Positions 10,561 through 25,300 of a stretch of 64,000 nucleotides of DNA are shown one piece after another (position 1 is the first letter of the stretch; every line of letters begins with the position of its first letter). The notes under the pieces are model-generated. The model was not told the origin of the DNA and did no database searches. It saw nothing but the letters and a program-made list of their open reading frames with translations. The position numbers were made by a program, and so were the translations under genes. The DNA comes from Archilochus colubris (taxonomy: Eukaryota > Chordata > Aves > Apodiformes > Trochilidae), in contig CM041090.1 of NCBI GenBank assembly GCA_023079485.1, positions 36,234,874 through 36,298,873 of the forward strand. Direction: 5' to 3'.

Positions 10561-13500
10561 GCGCAAGCCTGTATTTTAAACCGGTTCAGATCAAACACTA
10601 AGGAAATGCCAAACCAAAGAGCTTTCTGTTTCCTCTGCTTCCCCTGTAATCCACCCGGCTGTCTCCTGGTGCCTGGAAGCACTGCTGGCCTAGAAGTTAC
10701 CAGGCTCCCTTCACACTCAGGAAAAGAGATGGATTTTTTTTATCTGTCCTATCCTTGATGGCCTCCAGCTCTAAAGCTTTCTACACAACCCACCTTTAAT
10801 CAATTAGGACAATTGCTCTGGGCTTCTCGAGGATAATTGCTAATAAAATTCAGCAGATTTTCCTCAAAAGACATGAAAGAGCTGGAAGGAGAAAGAGAGA
10901 GAAAATAAAGGGGAAAGAAAATGAAGGCTAGAAATAATAACCTTCTTCTGTTCGTGACTCATCCACCACTGCTGAGTTTTTGTTCTTAGAGTTACATATT
11001 TCAGAGGTGAACGCTCCCAAGCTGTCTCTGGTGGGGAAAAGCTTCATGCCCTCTGCTTTGGAAAACTAGTTGGATGTTTTTGAAGTTAGCTGCGAGATCT
11101 TCCTGAATTTAGAAGGCAGCCAGAAAGCCTTAGGCTTGGATTGACAAAGAATCAGTACAGCACCAGCAAAAGGCAAAGTCACAAGACAACAAAGATACCC
11201 ACATTCATTCTGAAGTTCTCTGAGAGGACTCGCTTCCAATATTTTCCAAGGTTTAATGCACAGAAGCAATGACTTCTGAAGCCGAGATGATCTCAGACAT
11301 CCTCTTGAGACACTGTAAACACTGATACTTCAATATGGTCTAGGTTCAAGACAGTTGAAGAGCTATTCAGATCATCAGGCCTGGCTCCCTGTGGACAAGA
11401 GCAGTCCTAACAGATGAGTTAGGCATCTCTCACAGGCATCCCATGTGGCAGGAACCCCAAAACACACCACCTTGGAGCAGGAATAACCAGCATTGTTTTC
11501 CGTGTTACTAGGTTATCACATAGGGTCTAAAGAAGATCAGCTCAAGGAATGCACAGCCATTGGATATGTCTGTCATACAAGAGCATCAGGCTGATAAAGC
11601 ATTAGGTGGGTCACCAAGCCTGGTCTCCAAATAATGTGTCTGTCACATTAACTGGAAGCAAATTATAGGTATCACTAACGAGACACATGAAGTGGTACCA
11701 GCATGTCTTGCCTCCAGTCTGTCTCTACTTGTAGCACATAGCCACAGCACTATACAGGAAAGCAGGCCACTAGCAACAGGCCTGAGCACAGGATTTATGT
11801 GGGGTAGATATAGGAAAACAAATGGCTATGCAATCTTATTTCAAGTTTTTCCCAAATACATCAGCATATGACAAACCCTAAGATGCTTACCACAAGTTTA
11901 AGTGTTCTTGTGATTATATTATGTAGTTATAAAATTCATTCCACAAGATCACAGAGCTCTACCTTCAGAAAAATAAAGTTATTTGCTTGCTTGCCCCCAC
12001 TACTTCATAGTGGAAGACCATTACAGAACTTTACCCCTCAGGAGGACGTGTGATTTGAACCCTTGCTACATTTGAAATACAGAACATACCAAGGTCAGAA
12101 TTAGACCAGGTGGATAACGGAGGAAATAGGAGGTCTTGAAAAGGTAAAAAAAATGCAATGCCAGAAACCTCTTCACACCATGATTAGTATCTCCTGCTCT
12201 GCCAAGTCAGCTAAGATGATAGAAGAGTTAAAGATGAACTTTAGCATTAAGTAGGACCTAAATTTGTCTTTTGTCATTTTACTTCCTTTCCCCTTATTTA
12301 TACTTCAATAGATCAATATCCTGACTTTCTGCATCTGCATGGTGTCCCTTTAAGCTTCTCTGATGTTCCAGTGTATGCAGGTAATCCTGACAAGCAGCAC
12401 ACTTATCTTCAAGGGAGAAATACCTTCAGGAATATAAATAAAACAGAATTGTAGAATATCCCTTTGGGAAGTATAAAGTTGTTGTATGTTTCCCATCAAA
12501 AGGCAGGAGGCACTTCAGGAGCATGACATGCCAGAACACATGGAAAATTCTCTCCTGACAGGGTTTATCCAGTGTTTATAGCTGTCACCTACTAACCAGA
12601 GCCCCCTTGATTAAAGAAACATAACTATATATTGTAATAGGCCCAGATTGCTCTTTGTTTCAGTCTGTTTCTGTATTCACCACACCAGCAGATGACATAA
12701 GTCATTTGGAGATGCCATGGCCCATGGTGTGGCCTCCTTGTTCTTTACCAGCCAAGAGAGGGAATAATTTTGCAAATTGCAGCTCAGAGCATCCCAACTG
12801 AATCTACTATTTCTGTGTGTAAAACTATGCTGATGGTTTTCTTTATTTATGAATTATTACTTGTACAATGAAAGAAACTCTCATCAATCTGTGGTTGTAG
12901 AATAAATCAATTCCTTAAGGTGATCAATACTCTGACAGTCTTTTCTTCAATCCAGATCAATCACCCCATCTTCGTGTCATGGCTTCATGAATTGCAAAGT
13001 AAGCAATCATTTGGTGTTTTAAGAAAGTGGTCAGTCAATTCACAAAGACTCCAGAAAATAATGAAATTTCTTACAATCACATTTTTAAACTTGAACATTT
13101 TCTCCCAAGACATATAACCCTCTAACACAGCAGCTTCTCAACTATTTCCCTAGCATCCCCACTTTCACTCTGCAAGGTACCAAGCGTGGTCACACACCCT
13201 TACTTGGGAACTGCTTTCCTAGCATATATTCCTCATGTTGTAACATGTTTCTAGCACCTAAGAGTCATCTGAACCTGCTTTGCAAAGCATTTAGAAATGA
13301 AGTCTTAAAGCAATGTCACCCACAGCACAAATTAACACCCAGCAGACTTGGTTGCAACTATTTGGTGTTCTGTATTGCAAGCAGAAATGACTGGATGCTA
13401 ATGTTATTGCTGGGAAATGGCATTAAGGGATGGTAATTCCATCCAAGGCACTCATAGATTTAATGTTGGTGGTAGTAGTTATGGTTTATTCAAATTGCAG

Positions 13501-16500
13501 CATTACCTTGAGGAGCCAAATTATTTGGTGACCCCATTGCAGCAGTATTGGATGCAGCCACCATCTTGAAAGGGAGACTACGGTGATGCCCCGGCACATG
13601 AACAGCAGTGCATGGCACTCAGGGCAGGCTGGAGCAAAGCAGGGTTCATACCTTCCCAGAGAATCTGTCCCTCTACATAGCCAGAGGAGCATATCTCCTG
13701 GATAGCACAGAGGATAAGGGCCCAGGAAACACAACTGGTGTGACCAAGGGGATTTTCTCCTTAGTGTTCCACGTATAGACCAGGGCAGTATAGCAAGCAA
13801 TCCTTCCTCATTATGCAGAATCCCACCGATTCTGACAGAAAAGATTGTCCTGTTACTCCAGCTTTGCTGGGGCAAGCTCTGTGCATTTACACCCTTAAAA
13901 TCTTGTACTCAGGAAATCAAGGATGTTCTTCTTTTCTAGGCCAGTTTTTTTCCAGGTAAGGAAATAGGTAGATGAGCAGGACCATGAGGTCTGGTTTCTC
14001 ATTCCTGAATGGAAGGTAGAAAGGTCACTGTGAATATATAGGCACCACTAGACAATTCTGAAAAAGAAAAAAGTCTCTGCTCAAGAGCCTGCACTATACC
14101 AAATATTAGTTGAATAGCTGAGACCTATTTTTAGCAAGCACTCTGCCTCACACTAGGACTTCAAAGGCTTTTAGGGAATTACTGATAGAATCCAATAAAC
14201 ATGCTGACGAGTGGAGTGGATTGAATTGGATATTACCATACTTCCAAGGAGCATGTTTTCTGCACCAAATGTGCTGAGAGGGAGGCATTCACACTCAAAG
14301 GGAAAAAGAGGACAACTCAGACACCTCTCACCTTCTTAAAGGTTTATATAGGTAAGGCTTAACAAGGTCTGCAAGTACATCCCTAAGGAAAAGGCAACAC
14401 AGCCACTGTATGGCCCTGGTGATCTCAGGATATGCCCCTGAGATACATTGCTCCGCCTGTTGCCTCCTTGCTTCTGCCTTATAGAGTAGTAGCCCTGATA
14501 AGTGACAGCAGCAAACAATGAACCCTGTGGCTCTGACAGGAGCAGCAGCAGCCCAGGAAGGCAGCCTTAGATTCCTAATTTTTTTTTTAGCACTCCTGGT
14601 GCATGCAGTGTTATGGGTGCCCTGGCTCATGTGGAATTTAACTTAGAGTAAAACGGACAAAAGCCTTTAGATATTTATTATTTCTTTACTTTCTTTAGAT
14701 AACACAGTAGAAGGTTTTCAGACAGGTGAGATGATGATTCCTCTGCACATGTCAAGGACAAAATGCATTTGCCATTTTAAACCTCTGATATTTCATATTC
14801 TACTTCTCATACACTTTGGTGCCTCCACTACCAGCTGCACACACATAATTCTTGAAACAAACTCTGCATGACATACCTCATAACTTCTGCAAATGATAGC
14901 ATGCCCTGTGATTCATCTGCTTCTTTCAAAAGCAAAGCAGCATCTGAAAACATGCAGAGGAGAAAAACAATATTTCCTCAAAACAATTGCTGGTGCTAGT
15001 AGAAACAGATTTCTAACTTCATGGGCAAAGCCCTGCTGATATGAAATACCAGCAATTACTCACATTTGACATCATCCACCATCATATATTTATGCTGTAC
15101 CCACTTTGACAGACTATGCAATTTTCCTTCTGTGTCAGACAGACTTCTTTCAGGGAGCACAGCACTGCAATCATCTTGGAAGGTGCTAGTGGTTGACCAA
15201 TACGTAACATTTAAGGACACAGCATTAATTGCAGTCTGAGAATATTATCTACTTGGAATGTACCCTCTTCACTGCACTCAGTTTCAAAGAGACAGGCAGT
15301 GAAATATGTTTGGCAGGTATCCTGAACTAACTTTCAGCTATTATAACCACAAAACAGGCTGGGGATGTTGAGAGAAATAGGACATTTCACCTCTATGGTT
15401 GCGTCTGAAGTTGCTCTTTTGGTTGCTAATATAATAAAATGTGACTATATTATTTAGATCAAAGAGTTTTTAAGTAATGGATGAAAGTCAGGTATACCAT
15501 GTTGTGAATTTATAAAATTAATAACAATAATAATAATAATACTTTAATCTTTGAAGTGCCTTGCACAGATGAATTAATTACCTCACAATACTCTTTAGGG
15601 TAGATGAGAAACATTACCTCTTTCTGAGCGATCTGGAAACAGCAGCGAAGATGCTGAATGAGTTTACCAGAGTCATACCAGGCAAGCACCTGAGCTAGCA
15701 TTCAACATCAGGCATGTCTGGCTCTGTTTTTGTGTTCAGACCACTCATCCACCCTGTTGAAATGACAGCTGGCTTCCTGCTTCACGTGTTTTGTTCAGAC
15801 ACGATCCTCAGACAATGGATGAAAATATTCTCACCCGAATTATCTTGTTTCTTTTTTGCTAGGCTAATCAAATTGAATTACCTCATTCGTGTCCTGACAT
15901 GCATTTCCTACAAGTGAATATTTTTAATTTCCTCAAGGTTTTTCTCAGCTGCTGGACACAGAGTAATAGCATGCAGCAATATGAACTTAAGTTACTAGCA
16001 GCAGTGCAAAGAGGTCAACAATCCATGATACAAAGGTATATTTGTTTTGGCTTCTAACTGACACTAAGAAAATATCTGGGTCATGATGAAGTCCTCCTGA
16101 GATGTTGCTTTCAAGAACACAGAAACAAGGAGTAAAGGGGCTTTCCTGGGTCTTCCTGTCTTCTCTGCCTGTCTCCTGCCACCATTTGCACCATAACTTG
16201 CAACCCTTCAAGCAATTGGTGTCTCAAGAGGCTTGAGAAAGGCTTTAAATGTAAAGTGCTCAGTTCCAGAGCTTTTCTTTGGGATCACTGCGGGCAGAGA
16301 CAGGCAGAGGTCATTGGTGAGCTCACTCCTCTCCCCGGAGCAGCGTTCCCAAACCCAGTGGAGAAGTTGGCTAGAGCTGGTGAGACACAGACCATGAAAG
16401 GCACCTGCAGTTGTTGTGTGGCCAGGGGAGAGGTGAGCAGCCTGGCTGCACCATGACAAAGGCTTGGAAAATGCCCAGCAGGACAGGAGGCAGCAGCAGG

Positions 16501-18894
16501 CAGCTTGTGACAGACCCGCTGCTGCCACGCTCCACCCAGCTCCCTGCCCTGCACTGGAGGAAAGAGCAGGGGAACACAGTTTGGATGTTGGGCTGTTTTG
16601 CCCCAATAGTTTAAACAATAAAGTCTTAATCCATAACTGCCACAGAAATTCAGAGCGCATTTACACTCACTTTTGTTGCCCTGAGAACTGTGGTTTCCCT
16701 AAAGGTTTGCAGTCCTCCAAGCTCACCATTGCACGGGGTCATAGGTAACACCAGCAACCAGGAATTATCAGTCTGTAGACACCCATCTATAGACATCTGG
16801 GTGGCATTTGCATCCCACTGTGCTGCTTCAGTGCCTGGGGCACATTTCAGGCACTCAGCAGGACTCACCACACACTTGTAGCCATCTCAAGTGTGTTCAG
16901 CTTGAGAGCAGTGTGAGGTACATACACACTTCTGATTTTTCTCCATTAACATGATGGGATAAATGCCACAGAACACCAATTAAGAAGCCCCACTCTCAAT
17001 CAAAAATAAAACGTAATTAAAAATTATATTGCCTGCAGTTGATGCTCAGGCAAAACAGTAGCAGACTCTTAACTTCACCTTAGTTGGAACTGGTGTATCT
17101 AGGCCTCAGTCTGCAAAAACTGAAACTAAACACTAATATTTTACCTTGCACATTCAAATCTGTTAGTGTCATCTTTCCAGTACCACATGCCTGGAGTTAG
17201 TTTTATTGTCTGAAAAAAATAAGCATGTAGCACACATGTCATAAAACTATGCTCAAGTTCTCAGCCCAACAAAATACTTACAAGCACAGTGCATATGGGC
17301 CACTTTCTCTCCTTATTTAGTCTACGTTTCACCCAGATGTTGTTCATGTATGAATTATTTGAGTAAATTCTCTGAGATTAAAGGTCACCAGCATAAGAAA
17401 GAAAAACATGTATCTGTCCTTCTTTATGTCTTTAAGGTTATGAATAAATAATTGAAAGTTTGCTAAGAGACATCAGATCTTTGATTGCCAGTGAAATGAT
17501 AAAGACTGAGAAACCAAATGGAGCCATAAAAATGGAATATATTATTCACTTTCATGATACTCTGAGAACTTCAAGTAAATATAATAGACCCTTCAGGGAA
17601 CACTGAACACAACTACTAGTAGCAGCATTTTACAGCATCTATATATTTTTTTTAAAGTCCACAGCAAACAAAAAAACCCAAACCAAATCCCTGGAAATAA
17701 GTAAGATCTATTTGTGCATTCTTAATAACAGGAGAGATGTGCAAACCTTTAACTATTATTTTCAGGTCACCTTTAAAGCAAAATCACTCTTGTTGCTGAA
17801 ATCCTTCTGCCTCCAGATTTAAACCGAGTGAAATTTTCCAGCTTTCTGTGACTGTTTGCCAGGTACCACTCAGCCAGCCAGCCACAAGGCTCTCACAAGT
17901 TCTTTCTCAATCTAATTTGGTAGTAGAGTGCTGGGTACAGACAACAGAATTATTTCACATCAGCAGCCAGCAGGCCACGCGATGGTTAGACCACAGAGAT
18001 GAGTATTAGGAAACTACAGCTGTAATCCTTTAACAAAACGTGTTTATTTCAACTAGCCTGTTCTAGTCTTTGGTTCCAGCTTTCTAATATTGGTTTACAT
18101 CTCTCAGAAGAAAAAGGTTATGCAAATGCTAAGCCTTTATGTTACACACAAGGGATTATGAACCACGAAAGAAAAATAGAAAAGGTGGTATGACAGCAGA
18201 ACAAGACCTACCAATGCATCACAGGAAAGAGAAAATACCACTCCTGGGTCTTCAAAATACAACTCAGCTGTTTCTTACTAATAGGAAGGACTGAATGACT
18301 GTCCCTGGCCACCCTGCTCCCTGGCTGGGTCAGTGGGACAGGTCCCTGCCCTGCCCTTCCTACCCCACAGAGCCATGGCATCTTCTACAGAGGCAAAAGT
18401 GAACAACAGCAACCAGATTGAGCTGGGAAAGGTGGGGAAACCCACAGAAAACATGGTGCTTGCTTGGGACATGCCAGAAGTGCGGGAGATAAAACAGGCA
18501 GTGTTTAGGGCAGTGTCCTGGTGACTGCCTGCTGTCCCCTTGGAGCCGTAGATCCCAGCAGGCAAAACCCCCTCCAGCCTGTGCTGGGACTGAACCCATG
18601 GTCTGCGTGCTCTGCCCCGTACTAACACTGCTAAGCAGCTTCCCTGGGTAACATTTTAGTCCAAAAAGAAAAATTAAGTGCTTTTCATACAATAAAATCG
18701 CTGCAGCCCCTCATCTGGGCTTACTGTGTTCTTTGGTGGTCAGGAGCTGCAGAGGTTTTCCTGATTACTGGCCCAGGACTGGCTGCTGAAGTCCCTCTCT
18801 CATGGCACTGATTTCTGTACAGCACACTGATCATTAAACAGACTTTAGCTTAGAAATTTACAAGATTTAAAGAGTTATCCATTTCTGGGGTCCC
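10561..18894. other. Gene-poor DNA between HSPA2 and the putative PPP1R36 exons
   Basis: Apart from the MIR-like remnant at 15.5 kb, this is unique sequence without a recognisable protein domain, RNA gene or mobile element. Upstream PPP1R36 exons would be expected in this stretch or in the next one. None was identified. Open frames of 60-150 codons on both strands near 16.2-16.9 kb have no recognisable homology. Confidence 0.5.
15505..15760. mobile_element. Ancient MIR/L2-tail-like SINE remnant
   Basis: An AATAATAATAATAATACTTT start is followed by a TTTGAAGTGCCTTGCACAGA segment and a CCTCACAATACTCTTTAGGG segment. A CATTCAACATCAGGCATGTC-like block follows. This order resembles the reverse-complement of an old amniote MIR-type SINE (L2-like tail, then 'cctcacaa', 'gaaac..aggc', 'aacccaggtctcctg', 'accact.g.cca'). 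It is highly diverged, and family naming is tentative. Confidence 0.5.
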
Positions 18895-19385
18895 CAGCAT
18901 AAACAGAACATGGACATATTGGAGTGAGCCCAGAGCAGGGCCACAAAGATGATCAAAGAGCTGGAGCACTGCTCCTGAAGACAGTCTGAGAGAGTTGGGT
19001 TTGTGCAGCCTGAAGATTGAAAGGAAGGATCCAAGCAGAACTTATAGCAGCCTTTCCAGTAGCTAAAGGGGCTACAGGAAAGCTGTGGAGGGACTTTTTA
19101 CAAGGGCATGTAGTGATAGGAGAAGGAGGAATGCTTTCAAACTGCAAGAGGGTAGAGTTAGATCTGACATTAGGAAGAAATTCTTCACTGTAAGGGTGGT
19201 GAGACACCAGCACAGGTTGCCCAGGGAAGCTGTGGCTGCCCCATCCCTGGAAGTGTTCAAGGCCACTTGTTGGATGGGGCTTGGAGAAACCTGGTCTGGT
19301 GGAAGGAGTCCCTACCCATGCACGGGGGTTGGAACGAGATGATCTCTTAGTTGCCTTCCAACCCAAACTCTTCTATGATTCTAAA
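18895..19385 (+). mobile_element. CR1 LINE, 5'-truncated 3' end
   Basis: The sequence follows the avian CR1 3' consensus closely. It includes the segment AGGAAGAAATTCTTCACTGT, the 'gaggtt-cccagggaagctgtggctgcccc' type block, and a 3' end with CTTCCAACCCAAACTCTTCT followed by TATGATTCT. Most of the reverse transcriptase region is absent, as is usual for CR1. Divergence looks moderate. Short open frames on both strands here are remnants, not genes. Confidence 0.93.
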
Positions 19386-22300
19386 AGTGTATCTACCAGG
19401 CCACAAGTCTCCTGTGATATGACCTAGGTCCCTGTGTGAGCAATCAGCTCAAGATTAGCAAGTTGCCCCAGAAGTAATTCCTGTACATTAAGACAGGTTG
19501 ATTAAAGGCATGATTTTTAGGAAAGGGGATTTGATATTTGGGATATTTTGAAGCATTGTTTTTGCAAGCAGTTACCCTCTCATACTTGTCAATCACAGTT
19601 GAGCAGTGCTGTGTATAACTGGCAACGTTAATCTTACACAAAATTGGACTTTATGCCAACAGAAATCAAGTCCCCATGAAGGGTGAGGTTTTGTCTTACA
19701 GCTAAATCCAGCAGGTAGTTGTTGACAGAAGATGGATTCCTGTTCCCATCAATTTTTTCCGATCATTTATCTTTGTTTTGTTTCATTATCTTCTCTGTCC
19801 CCGCAGCAAGGCAGCTCCCTAAAATGTCAAAACCAGTAATCCAGCAAAAAAAAAATGAGGAGCTCTGTTAACAGCAAAAATAAATGAGAGCTCTGTTGAG
19901 GGAACCTTTTATGGTTCATGGTGGAGTCAGAGAAGGGCCAGCAGAGATGCAGATAAAGATAAGGGGATAGGGAGGACCATACTTCTCAACAGATCAGGTT
20001 AGCAGTAAGGTGAAACCCAGCCACAAGCTAGAAAAAATTTGCTAGTACAGCTGGAGCAGGCCAGTATGTACTTTGAAGAGATGAAAATATCTGACCTAAG
20101 ACTTCTAGACAAGTCACTTCAGTAAGACAGAAAGATCATTTCCTATGGTTTCAGCTCTTAAAGATGGCCTCGATCATTTTTGCAATACTTTCTAACTGGG
20201 GAAAATACTCCTGAAAGCAGCACTGAGATGTTCACAACCACATGGAAGAACACATGGATAACACAATGTGGGGAAAGAAAATTTCTGTAAAACAACCTGT
20301 CCCTAACTTCCCCCCATTTCCACTGACATCCAAACACTGCATCTTTTCTCCTGTAGGTACTCTGTAAAGGATTATCCATGTAAACTCTATCAATCCACAG
20401 ATAGCTGAGTAAGAATCTCAAATCAGCCTGAAAATTCAGCTCTGGTTCTGTTCTCCACTGTAATATCTTTTTTATTTATTGACAATCATTTTGTGTATGT
20501 TGTGTTTCCAGTTGCTATTGCAGGCTGCCAAGTACATAACCATGCCTTGGCAGCCAAGTTACATATTTCAGAGGCTGAGAGAAGCAGATTTGAGAACAAC
20601 CTCAAATCTCACCCGTGGCAGCCAGGCAGCTCTATAGAAATAGGGTCCTCATCAGGGGAAAGTGGGAACTATGGAACCTATGGCTCATTGAGTTGTTTTT
20701 ATAGAGAGGGGCTGTCATGAGCCTCAGGAGACCATTGGTTCATCTTGTCTCCAATAAAATTCATTCCAAAAGAACAGGAGAAAATAAAAGACATGTTGCA
20801 GATAGTCAAGTGAACCTGTGTTAGTGTTTGTGGTGCAGGAGGCATGGGAGACAAACCTTCAGCTCTCTTTGCTTTGGGAAAAAATTGGCACAAAAAGCCT
20901 AAATGAAAGATGGGGAGAAACTAAGAGTGAGAACTACTTACAGGGAGAACAACTGTGAACATAAAGACTGGGACTGAGAGCTAAAGACAGAGGCAGGTTG
21001 GGAAGGCCTGGGAATCAGTGCAGAAGACAGGTAACTAGGGGAAAATGAAGGCAATTTGAAAGGGATTTGTGGAGAGGGAGTCAGAATGGGCTCTGGCCAA
21101 GCACAGGGCCCAGGACAGACACCAGTGTTAGAGGGAACCCTGAGACTGACTTGATTAGCAGGGCAGCAGGCTTATGCAGCACTGCACCATCCTTAACCAC
21201 GGGCTAGCTGGAGGAGATCAGTTCAGCCACACATCCCACACATGCTGATGGCCCAAATGGGTATGAGTCTGGAAAAAGAAATTAAGAGACCAGCATTGTG
21301 TAGCAAAGGAGATTAGTGTCTGTTGGATGCCTCCTTCAGCTGTTTCAAGAGTTGGAAGCTATAAAATGAGTGGGCCAGAAGATTACAAGAAGTGAAATTA
21401 AGGTGTAATATTGGGGCAGTTGAAGGGTAGATGGGAAACTGTTTTCCATATGGGCTTCAGTCACAGAATGCCAGGCAAATCACTCCAACCCACATTTAAC
21501 CCTAATGACCACTATTTGCATGCTCTTTTCTTTCTGAGCCAACGGCCTGGCTTCATGGAAATCTGGAATGCCAGACTCAGTATCCACAGCTGTGACCAAA
21601 GCCAACAGGAACTGTACTTTGAACAGTCCAAGAAGTGTATAAACACCAAGCTGTCTGAAAAAAACATTTCCTGGCATTTCCAGTAGAAGATCTCATTATA
21701 GACAGATGGTGTTTGGCTTTTGGTGTTTTTTCTCTGTGGGAATTATACACTTCTCAGGGGTGAAAACTAAATGTTTAATGTTGTGGAGCACTCAAAATGT
21801 GATGGTGATGGATCCACAGACAACATCTTAAGGGATAACACTCCTCCAGATCTGGGGCTGAACAGCATACAGTAAATACAGAGTGTATTGAACTGGAAAA
21901 CGTGTCTTTTTGTAGTCTGTGCTGCCCATTGTATGCACTGACTAAAGCAGGTGCCCTGCAGAAGAAAAATAATATTAAAATCTGTTACTGTGTAATTAAA
22001 ACCTGAGTTCTAATGCATAAGCACAAAGAAAGCAAAAAATGGGCTTGCTGTGATTGTCATAATTCTGAACAACTGACCTTGCAGCCTTAGTAGGCTTCTT
22101 CTCATGTTGTTTCTTGTGGTATTTGTGTGCCCATGTGCATCCCAGTAGCTGGGAACACTCAACAGTAGGTATATGAATCCATTCTTTAAGTATATCTGGT
22201 GTGTAATTCGGATATCACACCCAGAAAATAAACACATGCATAAACTCAACAAAAATATCACTGAATCACCACCCAGCCATTCACCTCTTTTCTGCCTTGT

Positions 22301-25300
22301 TTCTTCTTGCTGTGTCAAGCCTCTCTCTTCCATACCCACCCACTGTATGAAATTCCTCCTCTCTTCCCAGGGGCAGTTAAATATCAGCCTTGGTTGCTCT
22401 GGGAATATTAGACTCCATGTGTGACCACTGCTGTTTGTATTAGACACACAAGGACAGAACTCCACAGTAGCTAATACTTAGTCCATGACTGTGCCATTTA
22501 CCTGCCAAGTGCTTCTGCCTGCTCATTAAAAAGAGGATCATGGTGTATGACTGGAATAATGTCCTTAGGCATAATACTATGAGCACTGGAATGGCATTTC
22601 ACTTCAGATTTGTGCAAAATTGAAGCTCCTACCTCTTTGTTTTCAGTGAGTTTCACTGTTGACACGTGTGACCACTGCTGGATGTCTGTCCCATCCCTTG
22701 ACCACCCAAAGCAAAAGGTTATAGACAGCTGCACTGCAATGTCTGAAGAGATACCAGTATCCTCACATCCTCATCTTCTTAAGAGCCTGGCACCAGCCTT
22801 GCCCTATATTGAGAGCCCTGTGGCTACCTGCCAGCTTCAGTGGCAACTACATCCACAGAGGCAAACTGGCTAAAGGTAGAGAGACAAAGGCAGAATTAGT
22901 CCTGAGTCCAGGCTGAAGGAGTAAGGGAAATCAGGAGGCAAGGACTGCCTAGCACTGCTCACGAGAACACAGACTGCTATGGAAGCCAGAAAAACCAGCT
23001 GTACATTCTTTTACTGAAATCCTCATGCAATTACTCCCTCTGCGTGGTTTTATCAGATGAGATTATTGAACATTAGCAGTTGTCAGCTATTTTCATGCAG
23101 GTAGGCATTTGTCTTGTGCTCCTAACAATCAACCTTTTGTTATTAACGTGCCCATCACAGAAAGGAAGGAGTATTTAAATGTACCTCATACTCAATAGGA
23201 ATTTTCAAAAATATGATTTTGATTCTGTATCTCAGATGCTCAGAAATCTATGGAGTTTAACAAAAATGTCACAGCCTATTTTCTAGTTCTTCTGTAGGAT
23301 ATAATAACTATCTCCATTCTATAGAAAAGGGGAGAAATTTAATATAGATGTACTATAGACAAGAACACTTAAATTCTGTGAGCTTTGGAAGTAATTATTG
23401 AAGAGAAGTATATTTTAGGTTTTAGTTCTATAATCTAAGTCTTGAGAATTTTTATTTTAGAATTTTTAATTATCTTCCACCTGTAATGCCAGGGATAGGA
23501 TTAAGGCCAGGTTGCTAGCCTCAGTTGTATTTAAACAGGCTGTGTTACTACATTTGCAAACATATTGTGACTGAGGTCTGCAGCAGGAAATATAAGGAGT
23601 CTGCCAAATGAGAAATACACGTAGTTTTGAAAGAAAGAAATAGGTTTTCATTTTCAGACAGAGCCTGGCAAAAAAGATTTGCTGCTTACAGCTTCACCAT
23701 GTGACTGCTATACTGTCCATTCAGCTGTGCAACAGCTCTTTGAGGGACTGGCAGAAAATATTTAATGATGCTTGGCAGTGAACAGCAAAGCAACCAAGAC
23801 CCTTAAACCCATGGGGTCTTCTATAGAGTCTTGCTGAAATACATAGCATTAGCACCCCTGGAATTGTTTTTGTCTCCTTAGTTTATTCAAAATACATTTT
23901 TAATTGGCAGCATTTGCAGCAGTGACATTTTTAACTGCTCCAACAGATAAGGTATGGGTGCTGCTAACTGCTACCTACACACCAGCATGAATGACCTCAT
24001 GCTTCTTGGTCCAGGATGCACTGGTGATCTGTCAGCTTGTGTACAGGCCAACACATAAATACCAATTCCTGAGCAGTGGAAGAAATTATCTTTGGCAATG
24101 GAGAAGAAAGAAAAAAAACTTCCCACACTGCTCCTATTTTCCTTAGAAGAAAGACTACAAAATACATGTTGGCTCTTAGAGGGAAATTCATCCCTTCTCT
24201 AAAATTTCTGGCTGGTGCTGTTATTAGGATGACAAGAGGAACCAGCTTGTCTGTGTCTCCACCCTACTGATGCAGGAGAGAGTAAAGGCAAATGGGTCAT
24301 GCAAGGGTGGATCAGGGTTTTTTAATACTGCTGTTTCATATATGGAAGTGAAATATGTTGTTGCATCTGGAAATGCTGGCCTGCCCAACTATAATCACCA
24401 TGCTGCTGCAAGCAAAATCTACTCTAAAGGCAGGTCTATGCTATAGGCTTCTGCTTGCATAAATATGAGGATGAGAGTGGCAGAGCGATGTGATACCTGA
24501 CCCACATAGGTGTGCTAAAGAAGCTTTACTAGCATAACTCGTTTTGCTGTGGGGTAGGGAGGGGTGATAACTTTCCTGTGATGAACAACTACAGACATAA
24601 TTTTTTCTGCTGTGAGACCATCCCCATCCACATGGTTTAGTATCACAGGACTCCCATGTGCCAAGGTACAGAATCCTTGACATAGGACAAGATTAGACCA
24701 CCATGAGCTTTCTGAAGGGACACAGTAGGTGAAACTCATGCCAGGCATGTGGCAAAGGAGGACAAATATGGAACGCCATTTAAACAAATACAGCTTGAAA
24801 TGCTGTTACATTGCAAAGTGCTGACAAGACTGAAAAAAGAAATTTTGGTATGCATGCTGGGTGTAAATGCCTGGGGTTTAACATGAGTGCTGGAAATGCA
24901 AATTTCCTCTATATTTTTCCCTTTTCCATTTTTTCCCTTTTCTTCCTGTTCCTCATAAGTACCTGTGGGAGTGGCTCACAATGGGGAAGACAGAAATTTA
25001 TGATGTAGTCCTGAGATGCCACATCTCCTTCAGAATTGTCTGCCCTTGGCTGGCTGCACCCCACAGTGCCCCAAACCTTCAAGGAGAACCTTTCAAATAA
25101 AGGTTCCCAAGAGAAAGGCTGCCCAGCCTGTAGGGCTCCACACAGTGACTCCGGAGAGATAAAAGGAAGAGTGCTGGGATATATTCATTCCTGTCTCTAA
25201 GATGGTATCACAAGGGGATGAGCAGGGCTGCAGCCTGTTTGCTAGGTCCTCCATGCAGAGCTTCAGACAGACACTCAGGAGGCAGCAGGGCACGGGGCTG

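Noticed and set aside
18953..19366. Open frames on both strands at 19 kb
   Set aside because: They lie entirely within a CR1 LINE 3' end that lacks a functional reverse transcriptase frame.
20280..20345. A minus-strand stretch reading GCQWKWGEVRDR considered as an upstream PPP1R36 exon
   Set aside because: The resemblance is too short and needs frame changes near the putative splice sites.
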